From the NCBI GenBank assembly GCA_002354205.1, contig DELD01000063.1, positions 1,262 through 14,912 of the forward strand: a stretch of DNA of 13,651 nt. The letters run 5' to 3'. Made by a program: the position numbers and the translations under genes. The notes below the pieces were generated by a model, which was given only the letters and a program-made list of their open reading frames with translations, ran no database searches and had not been told where the DNA came from. Shown here one piece after another: positions 7,538 to 13,651 of the stretch. The stretch's first letter is position 1. Every line of letters begins with the position of its first letter. This stretch comes from Micavibrio sp. UBA2705 (GTDB lineage: Bacteria > Pseudomonadota > Alphaproteobacteria > Micavibrionales > Micavibrionaceae).

Positions 7538-8929
7538 TTACAAAAACAACTGCACCAAATCATTAATATTGGCAAACAGCATCAAACCAATCAGCATCAC
7601 AAAGCCAACCTTAAACGCGTTTTCTTGGATACGTTCTGATACTGGCTTACCGCGCACAGCTTCGGCTGCATAAAACGCTAAATGGCCACCATCTAACATT
7701 GGGATCGGGAACAGATTGATAAGCCCCAAATTAATCGATAGCAGCGCAGTAAAGGTAATTAGCGCAATAAAGCCACGCTCCGCCATATCACCAGCAATAG
7801 CCCCGATACGGATAATACCACCAAGTTCAGTTGCACTACGTGTACCGACAACAATCTGCCCCAACGCACGCAAAGAATCAGCTGTTATTTTATAGGTTTC
7901 GCTCACCGCATGAGTCGCTGAACCAAAGAAAGAAAGGCGCACAATTTCTTCATCTGAGCGTGAGCTAAGCTGAAAAATATTATACAAATCATTGCTTTCA
8001 TCGTCCCAAGACTTTGTAACTTCGTCTTGTATATTCACAAGAACACGGCTGTCATCGCTGCCCATTGTCAGTAAGACTTCAACATCTTTACCCGTGCTCG
8101 CAAGGAAAAATCCACGTATCATATCGGCATTACCATTTGTTGCACGACCATCAACTTCAGATATCGCCTGCAAACGAAACGCGCTTGATGGCGCCATAAT
8201 GCCCAGATAGCCTTTTTCATGTTTAAAGCCAAAGCGGTCTTCGACCACTTCGCGGCGTGGCTGCGCTTCTAATGCGATGCGTTCACCGTCACGAAGCACG
8301 ACAAGGCTCATCGGCCCTTTAAGAGAAAGCATGGTTGCGCGGCGAATTTGGTTAAATGACGTGATTTTTTTGCCGTTAATTTCAACGATTTCATCATGAG
8401 GTAAAAGGCCTGCCTCATAAGCGGCGCTGCCAACCTCGACCGCAGCAGCGATTGGCGCAGTGACCGGTTTACCGACAAAGCCATATAGAGCGCCGAGAAC
8501 AATAATCGCGAAAATGAAGTTAATAGCAGGGCCCGCCAATACAATTAAAGAGCGCTGCCATACAGGCTTCGCAAAAAACGCAACGCTGCGCTCTTCTGCT
8601 GTATATTCACGCAGCACCTCGCCGCTTTCGTCCTTTACGGCATCTTCATGGCCTGCCGATGCTGGGTCAACGTCACCAAACATTTGCACATAACCACCAA
8701 GCGGTATAAGTGATACTTTCCAGCGCGTGCCGTGCGAATCATTAATACCGAAAAGTTCCTTACCGAAGCCGATAGAAAATGTTTTGACTCTCACGCCACA
8801 CATACGGGCAACAATGTAATGCCCCCACTCATGGACAAAAACCAACAAACTAAGAACCAACACAAACACACCGCCATAAAGCAGCACATTCTGTGAAATT
8901 AATTGTAGATATTCGCCGAAACCGCTCAT
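7538..8929 (-). CDS. rseP: RIP metalloprotease RseP (site-2 protease family)
   Basis: Inner-membrane zinc protease of the M50 family that cleaves transmembrane segments, typically of anti-sigma factors and leftover signal peptides. The 463-residue product has the zinc motif HEWGH (H33, E34, H37) in the first membrane segment. The second membrane segment lies near 127-150, and the second metal-binding motif LDG (412-414) lies in NLFPIPMLDGGH, with a final hydrophobic helix near 430-445. A PDZ domain spans about 156-225 (GLLPHDEIVEINGKKI at 174-189). Residues about 255-302 look like a second, degenerate PDZ half, making the periplasmic part longer than in single-PDZ homologues. Which anti-sigma factor it cuts here is unknown; the E. 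coli substrate RseA is not visible in this window. It follows dxr after 77 bases and is followed by a terminator hairpin. The ribosome binding site is weak. Confidence 0.96.
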   Translation of the reverse strand: MSGFGEYLQLISQNVLLYGGVFVLVLSLLVFVHEWGHYIVARMCGVRVKTFSIGFGKELFGINDSHGTRWKVSLIPLGGYVQMFGDVDPASAGHEDAVKDESGEVLREYTAEERSVAFFAKPVWQRSLIVLAGPAINFIFAIIVLGALYGFVGKPVTAPIAAAVEVGSAAYEAGLLPHDEIVEINGKKITSFNQIRRATMLSLKGPMSLVVLRDGERIALEAQPRREVVEDRFGFKHEKGYLGIMAPSSAFRLQAISEVDGRATNGNADMIRGFFLASTGKDVEVLLTMGSDDSRVLVNIQDEVTKSWDDESNDLYNIFQLSSRSDEEIVRLSFFGSATHAVSETYKITADSLRALGQIVVGTRSATELGGIIRIGAIAGDMAERGFIALITFTALLSINLGLINLFPIPMLDGGHLAFYAAEAVRGKPVSERIQENAFKVGFVMLIGLMLFANINDLVQLFL

Positions 8930-9006
8930 TTTACAGTACTTTCTATTTCTATTTTATATCTTTTGTAAGAAGCATATTACACGCCATTAACCTAAAATAG
9001 TTCGTT

Positions 9007-10161
9007 TTAAAGATTAATAAAGTTACCAGATGCCATGCGGACTTCTTTATCCAGAGAAATCACATCCTCCAAGCTATACACTTCACGCCCAGAAAACGTT
9101 TCTAACATTTTCTCAACTATAGTGTAAATTCGACCAAAGCCAATGTCTTTATTTAAAAAATGTGCGACGGCGACTTCATTAGCGGCATTTAAAGCTATGC
9201 ACGCGCCTTGCCCTGCGCGTAAAGATTCATGCGCCCATTTAATAGGTGGGAACACATCATCACGGACAACCTCAAAATTTAACGTTGAGAGTTTAAAAAC
9301 ATCTAAACACTCACCCGATGTTGCCATGCGCTGCGGCCATGATAAACAATAAGCTATCGGCGTGCGCATATCAGGCGCGCCAAGCTGCGCCAAAACTGAG
9401 CCATCTTGATACTCAACAAAGGAGTGAACAATAGACTCGGGATGCACAACCACATCAATTTTATCTTCCGCCATCGCAAATAAATGATGCGCTTCTATCA
9501 CTTCAAGTGCCTTATTCATTAAGGACGCGCTATCAACCGATATTTTCGCGCCCATAGACCAGTTTGGGTGCTTAACCGCCTGTGCTGGCGTAGCAGTGAG
9601 GATATCTTCATGCGACCAGCTGCGGAAAGGCCCGCCAGATGCGGTAAGGATTAAGCGCGATATGCTTTTTTTATTTTCAGGTTCAAACACTTGGAATATC
9701 GCATTATGTTCGCTATCTGTCGGCAGGATTTGACAGCCTGCTTTCGCGGCGGCCTCCATAAACAAGCTACCTGCGGCGACTAATGGTTCTTTATTCGCTA
9801 TCGCTACGGCCTTTGATGAGTGTATAGAACGCAGCAGAGGCTCTAGCCCCGCAAAGCCCATAATCGCCGCCATACAGAGGTCTACCTCAATATCCGCCGC
9901 GTCTAAAAGCGCCTGCCGCCCTGCGGTAACTTGAATATCCTTATGCGCAGAAAGCAAATCACAAAGCTGTTCATAGCCGCCATCATCGGCGAGCACAACA
10001 AGTTCTGGCTTAAACTGTAGCGCCTGCGCAGCGAGGAGTTCAACATTTTTACCTGCCGTTAAAACCCGCACGGTAAAATCATTTGGATTATGCGCGATTA
10101 AATCAAGCGTCGAGCGCCCGATAGACCCTGTTGCGCCAAAGACAGATATTGTCTTCTTCAT
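9007..10161 (-). CDS. dxr: 1-deoxy-D-xylulose 5-phosphate reductoisomerase
   Basis: Converts 1-deoxy-D-xylulose 5-phosphate to 2-C-methyl-D-erythritol 4-phosphate with NADPH, the committed step of the MEP isoprenoid pathway. I place the start at the ATG at 10159-10161, giving 384 residues. It overlaps the cdsA TGA as ATGA, has GGGG upstream as a ribosome binding site, and begins MKKTISVFGATGSIG as the family does. A TTG four codons upstream is less likely. NADPH-binding GATGSIG is at 9-15. Metal and substrate residues are D149 and E151 in DSEHNAIFQ and E220 in NKALE. ANKEPL (122-127), the SGGP region (175-178) and HPESIVHSFVEY (240-251) are also present. Products feed UppS, encoded two genes upstream. 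Confidence 0.97.
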   Translation of the reverse strand: MKKTISVFGATGSIGRSTLDLIAHNPNDFTVRVLTAGKNVELLAAQALQFKPELVVLADDGGYEQLCDLLSAHKDIQVTAGRQALLDAADIEVDLCMAAIMGFAGLEPLLRSIHSSKAVAIANKEPLVAAGSLFMEAAAKAGCQILPTDSEHNAIFQVFEPENKKSISRLILTASGGPFRSWSHEDILTATPAQAVKHPNWSMGAKISVDSASLMNKALEVIEAHHLFAMAEDKIDVVVHPESIVHSFVEYQDGSVLAQLGAPDMRTPIAYCLSWPQRMATSGECLDVFKLSTLNFEVVRDDVFPPIKWAHESLRAGQGACIALNAANEVAVAHFLNKDIGFGRIYTIVEKMLETFSGREVYSLEDVISLDKEVRMASGNFINL

Positions 10162-10862
10162 ATAATGCCCCAATAAAGGAAGTAAGCCATGGGAAGCGTT
10201 GCAAGAATAAGCGAATCGATGCGGTCTAAAACGCCGCCATGACCAGGAATGATAGAACCCGTATCTTTGACATCCGCCTGACGCTTGGCGTAAGAAATCA
10301 GCAAATCGCCCAGCATCGCGGCAAACGCCAACACAATAGCAATTTGCGTAATGTTAAACACATCATAGCTTTCTGCCAAATAATGATAAGCAAATAAATG
10401 CCCCATACATACCGCCAAGCCCGCGCCGCCCCACACACCAGCCCATGTTTTATTCGGGCTAATTGTCGGCACGCATTTCGTTTTGCCAAAAAACTTACCA
10501 AAAACATATGCACCAATATCACACGACCATACGCAAACGAACAAAAAGACAATCAGTTCAAATCCCTGATCTGCAAAGCGTACATTAATGAACAGCCCAT
10601 AGCATAAGGTAAAATACACATACCCCAAAGCAAACATAGTCCATTTGCGCCCAGTATTTGATGACATACGTAACCATTCAAAGAGGCACGCAACATAAGC
10701 AAATAAAACGAAAGCAAGGAAGTAATAAGCGCCCATATAGACACAAAATAATGAAGACGGCGCCAAGACTAATGCCGAGGCCGTACGCGTGAGAACTTTA
10801 CGGTTAAAAAATGAAGAGATAAGACGACCCTCAGTTAGTTTTTGTGTTTGTAGCGGACGCAT
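10158..10862 (-). CDS. cdsA: Phosphatidate cytidylyltransferase (CDP-diglyceride synthase)
   Basis: Integral membrane enzyme making CDP-diacylglycerol from phosphatidic acid and CTP, the branch point to all major phospholipids. With the ATG at 10860-10862 the product is 234 residues with multiple hydrophobic segments. The full CdsA signature is present at 190-216 (S190, K193, R194, K199, D200, H208, G209, G210, D213, R214, D216), plus DIGAY (115-119) and SPNKTWAG (135-142). The start is a judgement: the ATG 15 codons further upstream (10905-10907) would add a segment lying wholly inside uppS. The chosen ATG overlaps the uppS end by 32 bases, and neither has a clear ribosome binding site. At 234 residues it is somewhat shorter than E. 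coli CdsA (about 285). It is coupled to dxr by an ATGA overlap. Confidence 0.93.
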   Translation of the reverse strand: MRPLQTQKLTEGRLISSFFNRKVLTRTASALVLAPSSLFCVYMGAYYFLAFVLFAYVACLFEWLRMSSNTGRKWTMFALGYVYFTLCYGLFINVRFADQGFELIVFLFVCVWSCDIGAYVFGKFFGKTKCVPTISPNKTWAGVWGGAGLAVCMGHLFAYHYLAESYDVFNITQIAIVLAFAAMLGDLLISYAKRQADVKDTGSIIPGHGGVLDRIDSLILATLPMAYFLYWGII

Positions 10863-11625
10863 TTTCAAGCGCTTTTTTACAAACAGCACGGCCAAAACGA
10901 CGTTCACGCCCAGAATACTCTTCTATAGCTTGCTTTAGATAGCTTTGGTCAAAGTCAGGCCATAATACATCCATAAACACAAATTCACTATATGCGCATT
11001 GCCACAGCAAGAAATTACTTATTCTATGTTCACCGCTTGTGCGAATAACCAAATCAGGGTCTGGTAAATTTTTCGTCATCAGAAAAGACTTGAAACGGCT
11101 TTCGACTTCCTCAATATCAGGACAATAATCTTTATCTTTATAGTCTTTAATCAAGCCATGCGCCGCATAAGCAAGCTCATCACGCCCGCCGTAATTAAGA
11201 GCGATGGTTAATTGCAGCCCCTCATTTTCTTCTGTTAGCGCTTCCGCTTGTTCGATCAAGGCGCATGTATCCTTCGCAAGCATTGTACGGTCGCCAATAA
11301 CGCGAAGGCGCACATTATCCTTGTGAAGATCCGCTGTTTCCGCGCGCAAATAAATACGCAGCAAGCGCATCAATTCACGCACTTCAGTTTCAGGGCGCTT
11401 CCAGTTTTCAGATGAAAAAGCAAAAAGCGTTAAATAACCAACATTCATTTCGCCAGCGGCGCGCACTGCGCGGCGCGTTGCTTCTACGCCAGCTTTATGC
11501 CCAGCCGTACGCGGCAAGCCGCGTGCGTTAGCCCAGCGTCCATTACCGTCCATAATAACGGCGATATGCTCAGGGACATGCAAATCGCTCATATCAATTG
11601 TATTTTTTTTAAGCTTCTTTGACAT
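10831..11625 (-). CDS. uppS: Isoprenyl (undecaprenyl) diphosphate synthase, cis-type
   Basis: Condenses farnesyl diphosphate with isopentenyl diphosphates in cis to make undecaprenyl diphosphate, the lipid carrier for peptidoglycan and O-antigen. The 264 residues carry every block of the family: IAVIMDGNGRWA (21-32) with catalytic D26, FAFSSENWKRP (68-78), ALNYGGRDE (142-150), DPDLVIRTSGEHRISNFLLWQ (189-209), AYSEF (211-215) and RERRFG (240-245). The usual RTGGE appears as RTSGE, a common variant. An approximately 15-residue leader precedes the conserved core. The last 32 bases overlap cdsA, and frr lies 38 bases upstream. Confidence 0.97.
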   Translation of the reverse strand: MSKKLKKNTIDMSDLHVPEHIAVIMDGNGRWANARGLPRTAGHKAGVEATRRAVRAAGEMNVGYLTLFAFSSENWKRPETEVRELMRLLRIYLRAETADLHKDNVRLRVIGDRTMLAKDTCALIEQAEALTEENEGLQLTIALNYGGRDELAYAAHGLIKDYKDKDYCPDIEEVESRFKSFLMTKNLPDPDLVIRTSGEHRISNFLLWQCAYSEFVFMDVLWPDFDQSYLKQAIEEYSGRERRFGRAVCKKALENASATNTKTN

Positions 11626-11663
11626 CTAATCAAGCTACTCACTACTCAAATAAGATGACGATA

Positions 11664-12218
11664 TTAAACCGTCATAATATCTTTTTCTTTTTGCGTTAAT
11701 GCGCTGTCCACCTTCGCAATAAAGCTATCCGTTAACTTCTGCACTTCTTCTGATAAACGCTTATGCTCATCTTCGCCAATTTCTTTATCAGCTTCCATTT
11801 TCTTCAATGCATCCATACCGTCACGGCGCACATTACGAATAGATATACGCGCAGCTTCTGCATATTTACCGGCAACTTTTGTAAGTTCGGTACGGCGCTC
11901 TTCATTAAGCTCTGGCACAGGGATACGAATGACAGCGCCTTCTGCCTGTGGGTTAAGACCTAAACCAGATTCGCGGATTGATTTCTCAACAGCCTTAGAC
12001 TGCGATACATCCCACACTGTAACCGTTAACATACGCGCTTCCGGTACAGATACTGTACCCACTTGATTCAGCGGCATTTTAGAGCCATAAACATCAACAA
12101 CAATAGGGTCAAGCATGTTCACTGACGCACGACCAGTACGTAAACCTGCGTATTCTTGGCTCAAATTATCAATTGCGCCAGTCATTCTTTTATCAAGATC
12201 AGCTTTATTATATGTCAT
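11664..12218 (-). CDS. frr: Ribosome recycling factor
   Basis: Splits post-termination ribosomes together with EF-G in the cytoplasm. The 184-residue product matches the usual length (185 in E. coli) and layout. A three-helix domain I is formed by residues about 1-29 and 106-184, and a beta domain II by about 31-104. LRTGRAS (26-32) marks the hinge, and the basic IRNVRRDG (127-134) carries the arginines that contact 23S rRNA in known structures. The start is supported by an AGGTG ribosome binding site at 12223-12227, 5 bases from the ATG, the best in this half of the cluster. It is spaced 48 bases from pyrH, consistent with co-transcription. Confidence 0.98.
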   Translation of the reverse strand: MTYNKADLDKRMTGAIDNLSQEYAGLRTGRASVNMLDPIVVDVYGSKMPLNQVGTVSVPEARMLTVTVWDVSQSKAVEKSIRESGLGLNPQAEGAVIRIPVPELNEERRTELTKVAGKYAEAARISIRNVRRDGMDALKKMEADKEIGEDEHKRLSEEVQKLTDSFIAKVDSALTQKEKDIMTV

Positions 12219-12266
12219 TTTTCACCTATTTCTTTTTTTAACGTTATTCTTATTACTGCAAAGCGA

Positions 12267-13019
12267 CTAATCACCAACAATAGTGAATGTTCCCTCGCCC
12301 TTTACGATATTCGCAAAATTATTTTCTTCACGGATATTAAATACCGCGATAGGAATCGAATTATCGCGCGCCAGTGAAATTGCTGTTGCATCCATCACAC
12401 GCAAATCTTTGGTCAACACATCCATGTAAGACACTTTTTCAAAACGTACCGCATCAGGGTTTGTCATCGGATCAGCATTGTAAACACCGTCAACCTTCGT
12501 CCCCTTGGCAATCAAGTCACAATTCATTTCGGACGCACGCAAAGATGCACCTGTATCTGAAGTGAAATATGGGTTACCTGTACCTGCGGCAAAAATAACA
12601 ACGCGGCCTTTATCCATATGGCGTATGGCGCGGCGGCGAATATAAGGCTCGCAAATCTCATCCATACGGATGGCGGATTGCACGCGCGTTTGCACACCAA
12701 TCGCTTCTAATGCATTTTGTAAACACAGCGCATTAATCACAATACCAAGCATCCCCATATGGTCAGCTGCCGTACGATCCATACCCTGCGAAGCGCCAGA
12801 AACGCCGCGAAAGATGTTGCCCGCGCCAACGACAACACAAACCTGAACGCCCGTATCAATAACCGTTTGGATATCGCGCGCCACGCGCGCCACAGTTTCA
12901 GGGTGCAAGCCAAATTCATTCGGCCCCATCAGGACTTCGCCTGACATTTTTAACAATACTCTTTTATATGGACGTTGTTCTGGCATGTTTTCGTGTACTG
13001 GGTTTAAGTTCGCGCTCAT
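12267..13019 (-). CDS. pyrH: Uridylate (UMP) kinase
   Basis: Phosphorylates UMP to UDP in pyrimidine nucleotide synthesis; a cytoplasmic amino-acid-kinase-fold protein unrelated to eukaryotic UMP kinases. The 250 residues include K24 in LLKMSGE (22-28), GAGNIFRG (65-72), DRTAADHMGML (81-91), the GTGNPYFTSDTGA nucleotide loop (146-158) and KVDGVYNADP (175-184). The N-terminus is about 12-15 residues longer than the core requires. A second ATG at codon 12 exists but lacks a ribosome binding site, whereas GAGAG precedes the first ATG, so I keep the longer form. It is the only gene here ending in TAG. It is likely the first gene of its transcription unit, because 299 bases separate it from csaA. 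Confidence 0.97.
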   Translation of the reverse strand: MSANLNPVHENMPEQRPYKRVLLKMSGEVLMGPNEFGLHPETVARVARDIQTVIDTGVQVCVVVGAGNIFRGVSGASQGMDRTAADHMGMLGIVINALCLQNALEAIGVQTRVQSAIRMDEICEPYIRRRAIRHMDKGRVVIFAAGTGNPYFTSDTGASLRASEMNCDLIAKGTKVDGVYNADPMTNPDAVRFEKVSYMDVLTKDLRVMDATAISLARDNSIPIAVFNIREENNFANIVKGEGTFTIVGD

Positions 13020-13318
13020 GGTAGAATCTCTCGCATGTTATCTGACTGCGATTTAGCAGTCTAGTGATTGCCTGTTGTGATAGCAAGTATTACCACCTTG
13101 ATGCAAGCATTTTATTATTGATGAAAACGCCAACAATGCTAAACTAAGCCATATATTTCACACAGGAAGCAACGTTAAATGCTCGCGAACACATACAACA
13201 CAGCGTGTTATTACGCCATCACACCGGTCGGCCCCGCGCGTCCAATTTGGCCGCACAGGCAAAACGATCCAAACCGCCAGCACCCCAGTGCGCTTAAACA
13301 GCAGCCACCAAAGCAAGG
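13020..13318. other. Spacer between csaA and pyrH: pyrH leader plus unassigned sequence
   Basis: The half near pyrH is AT-rich and holds the candidate promoter (13109-13136) and a 6-bp hairpin GACTGC/GCAGTC with a 6-base loop (13044-13061) in the putative leader. The half near csaA (about 13180-13318) is more GC-rich and contains two short ORFs on opposite strands that resemble nothing I recognise. I see no tRNA, no clear terminator for csaA and no repeat array. Confidence 0.5.
13109..13136 (-). promoter_or_regulatory. Candidate sigma70-type promoter for pyrH
   Basis: On the minus strand TTGTTG (13131-13136) and TAAAAT (13109-13114) are separated by 16 bases, about 90 bases upstream of the pyrH ATG. 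The -10 box matches consensus at five of six positions, the -35 box at three. An alternative pair, TTGCAT and TATCAC, lies slightly downstream with 18-base spacing. Position in the only long spacer upstream of pyrH supports a promoter here, but the exact site is uncertain. Confidence 0.3.
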
Positions 13319-13651
13319 TTAAAACAAGCGCCCCCCTAAAGGTAGTTCCTTATCAGGCGACACCAGAACAGGCTCGCCATTTTCATCAGGGATACCGACA
13401 ACCAAAAATTCAGACATAAACTTGCCAATTTGTCGCGGCGGAAAATTAACAACCCCGACGACCTGCTTACCAATTAATTCTTCAGGCGTATAATGCACCG
13501 TAAGTTGCGCCGAGCTTTTTTTAACACCAAGCTCCGCGCCAAAATCGACCCATATTTTAATCGCAGGCTTGCGCGCTTCTGGATATGGTGCAGCGTCGAC
13601 CACCTTCCCCATACGAATCTCGACCTTTTCAAAGTCTTCCCAAGTTAAATT
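13319..13651 (-). CDS. csaA: CsaA-like tRNA-binding-domain protein (5' end beyond window)
   Basis: Small OB-fold protein of the type also found at the C-terminus of bacterial methionyl-tRNA synthetase. Bacillus CsaA is described as an export-related chaperone, and relatives bind tRNA. The frame is open to the window edge: 13 codons upstream of the internal ATG at 13610-13612 read NLTWEDFEKVEIR, a typical CsaA N-terminus. The true start is therefore probably just outside the window and the ATG is internal. The 110 visible residues include PEARKPAIKIWVDFG (22-36), SSAQLTVHY and VVNFPPRQIGKFMSEFLVVG, all hallmarks of the family, and end LGGRLF near the usual length of about 110. It lies on the same strand as pyrH but is separated by 299 bases. 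The function in this organism is inferred only from family membership. Confidence 0.9.
   Translation of the reverse strand, partial: NLTWEDFEKVEIRMGKVVDAAPYPEARKPAIKIWVDFGAELGVKKSSAQLTVHYTPEELIGKQVVGVVNFPPRQIGKFMSEFLVVGIPDENGEPVLVSPDKELPLGGRLF

Noticed and set aside
10159..10173. Longer dxr starting at a TTG (10171-10173)
   Set aside because: The ATG at 10159-10161 gives the family-typical N-terminus, overlaps the cdsA stop as ATGA and has a GGGG element upstream; the TTG offers nothing better.
10863..10907. Longer cdsA starting at the ATG at 10905-10907
   Set aside because: The extra 15 residues lie entirely inside the conserved C-terminal coding part of uppS, and CdsA domain coverage does not need them. 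It cannot be fully excluded because neither start has a clear ribosome binding site.
13044..13061. GACTGC/GCAGTC hairpin in the pyrH leader as a riboswitch or terminator
   Set aside because: Only six base pairs, no U-tract, and no match to a riboswitch architecture that I recognise.
13225..13255. CGGCC/GGCCG inverted repeat near the csaA end as a terminator
   Set aside because: Only five pairs with a 15-base loop and no following T-run.
13319..13612. csaA starting at the internal ATG (13610-13612)
   Set aside because: Thirteen in-frame codons upstream without a stop match the conserved CsaA N-terminus, so the gene runs off the window edge.
1..13651. Mobile element, CRISPR array, tRNA or rRNA
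   Set aside because: No transposase or integrase frames, no regularly spaced repeats and no cloverleaf or rRNA-like segments were seen; nearly all sequence is accounted for by conserved core genes.

Overview
The window is a dense run of housekeeping genes, all on the minus strand, so the biological reading order goes from high to low coordinates. Read that way it holds csaA (partial), pyrH, frr, uppS, cdsA, dxr, rseP, bamA, skp/ompH, lpxD, fabZ, lpxA, lpxI and lpxB (partial). This is the classic Gram-negative envelope-biogenesis cluster. Two features point to an alphaproteobacterium: the UDP-2,3-diacylglucosamine hydrolase between lpxA and lpxB is of the LpxI type rather than LpxH, and UMP kinase, Frr, UppS, CdsA, Dxr and RseP are chained directly upstream of bamA. 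I cannot place it below class. Stop codons are TAA, TGA and TAG, so the standard bacterial code is in use.

Region by region: 13319-13651 is the 5'-truncated csaA-like gene. 13020-13318 is a 299-base spacer that probably carries the pyrH promoter. 9007-13019 holds pyrH, frr, uppS, cdsA and dxr, tightly packed with overlaps at uppS/cdsA and cdsA/dxr. rseP follows at 7538-8929 after a 77-base gap. A 10-bp perfect hairpin (7487-7514) just beyond rseP looks like an intrinsic terminator. It splits the cluster into a pyrH-to-rseP unit and a bamA-to-lpxB unit (1-7358). In the second unit only the lpxA-fabZ junction has a sizeable gap (127 bases), and it contains an AT-rich dyad resembling a Fur box.

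How the genes work together: PyrH makes UDP, and so feeds UTP/CTP and the UDP-sugar pools. Frr recycles ribosomes. Dxr (isoprenoid precursors), UppS (undecaprenyl carrier) and CdsA (CDP-diacylglycerol for phospholipids) supply lipid carriers and membranes. RseP is an intramembrane protease. BamA and Skp insert and chaperone outer-membrane proteins. FabZ, LpxA, LpxD, LpxI and LpxB build the lipid A disaccharide. The cluster therefore couples nucleotide and lipid precursor supply to outer-membrane assembly.

I found no mobile element, tRNA, rRNA, CRISPR array or obviously new system. The points worth a second look are modest: a second PDZ-like half-repeat in RseP, csaA in the place where rpsB-tsf is often found, the internal terminator, the Fur-like dyad before lpxA, a few substitutions in lipid A enzymes, and two small unassigned ORFs between csaA and pyrH.
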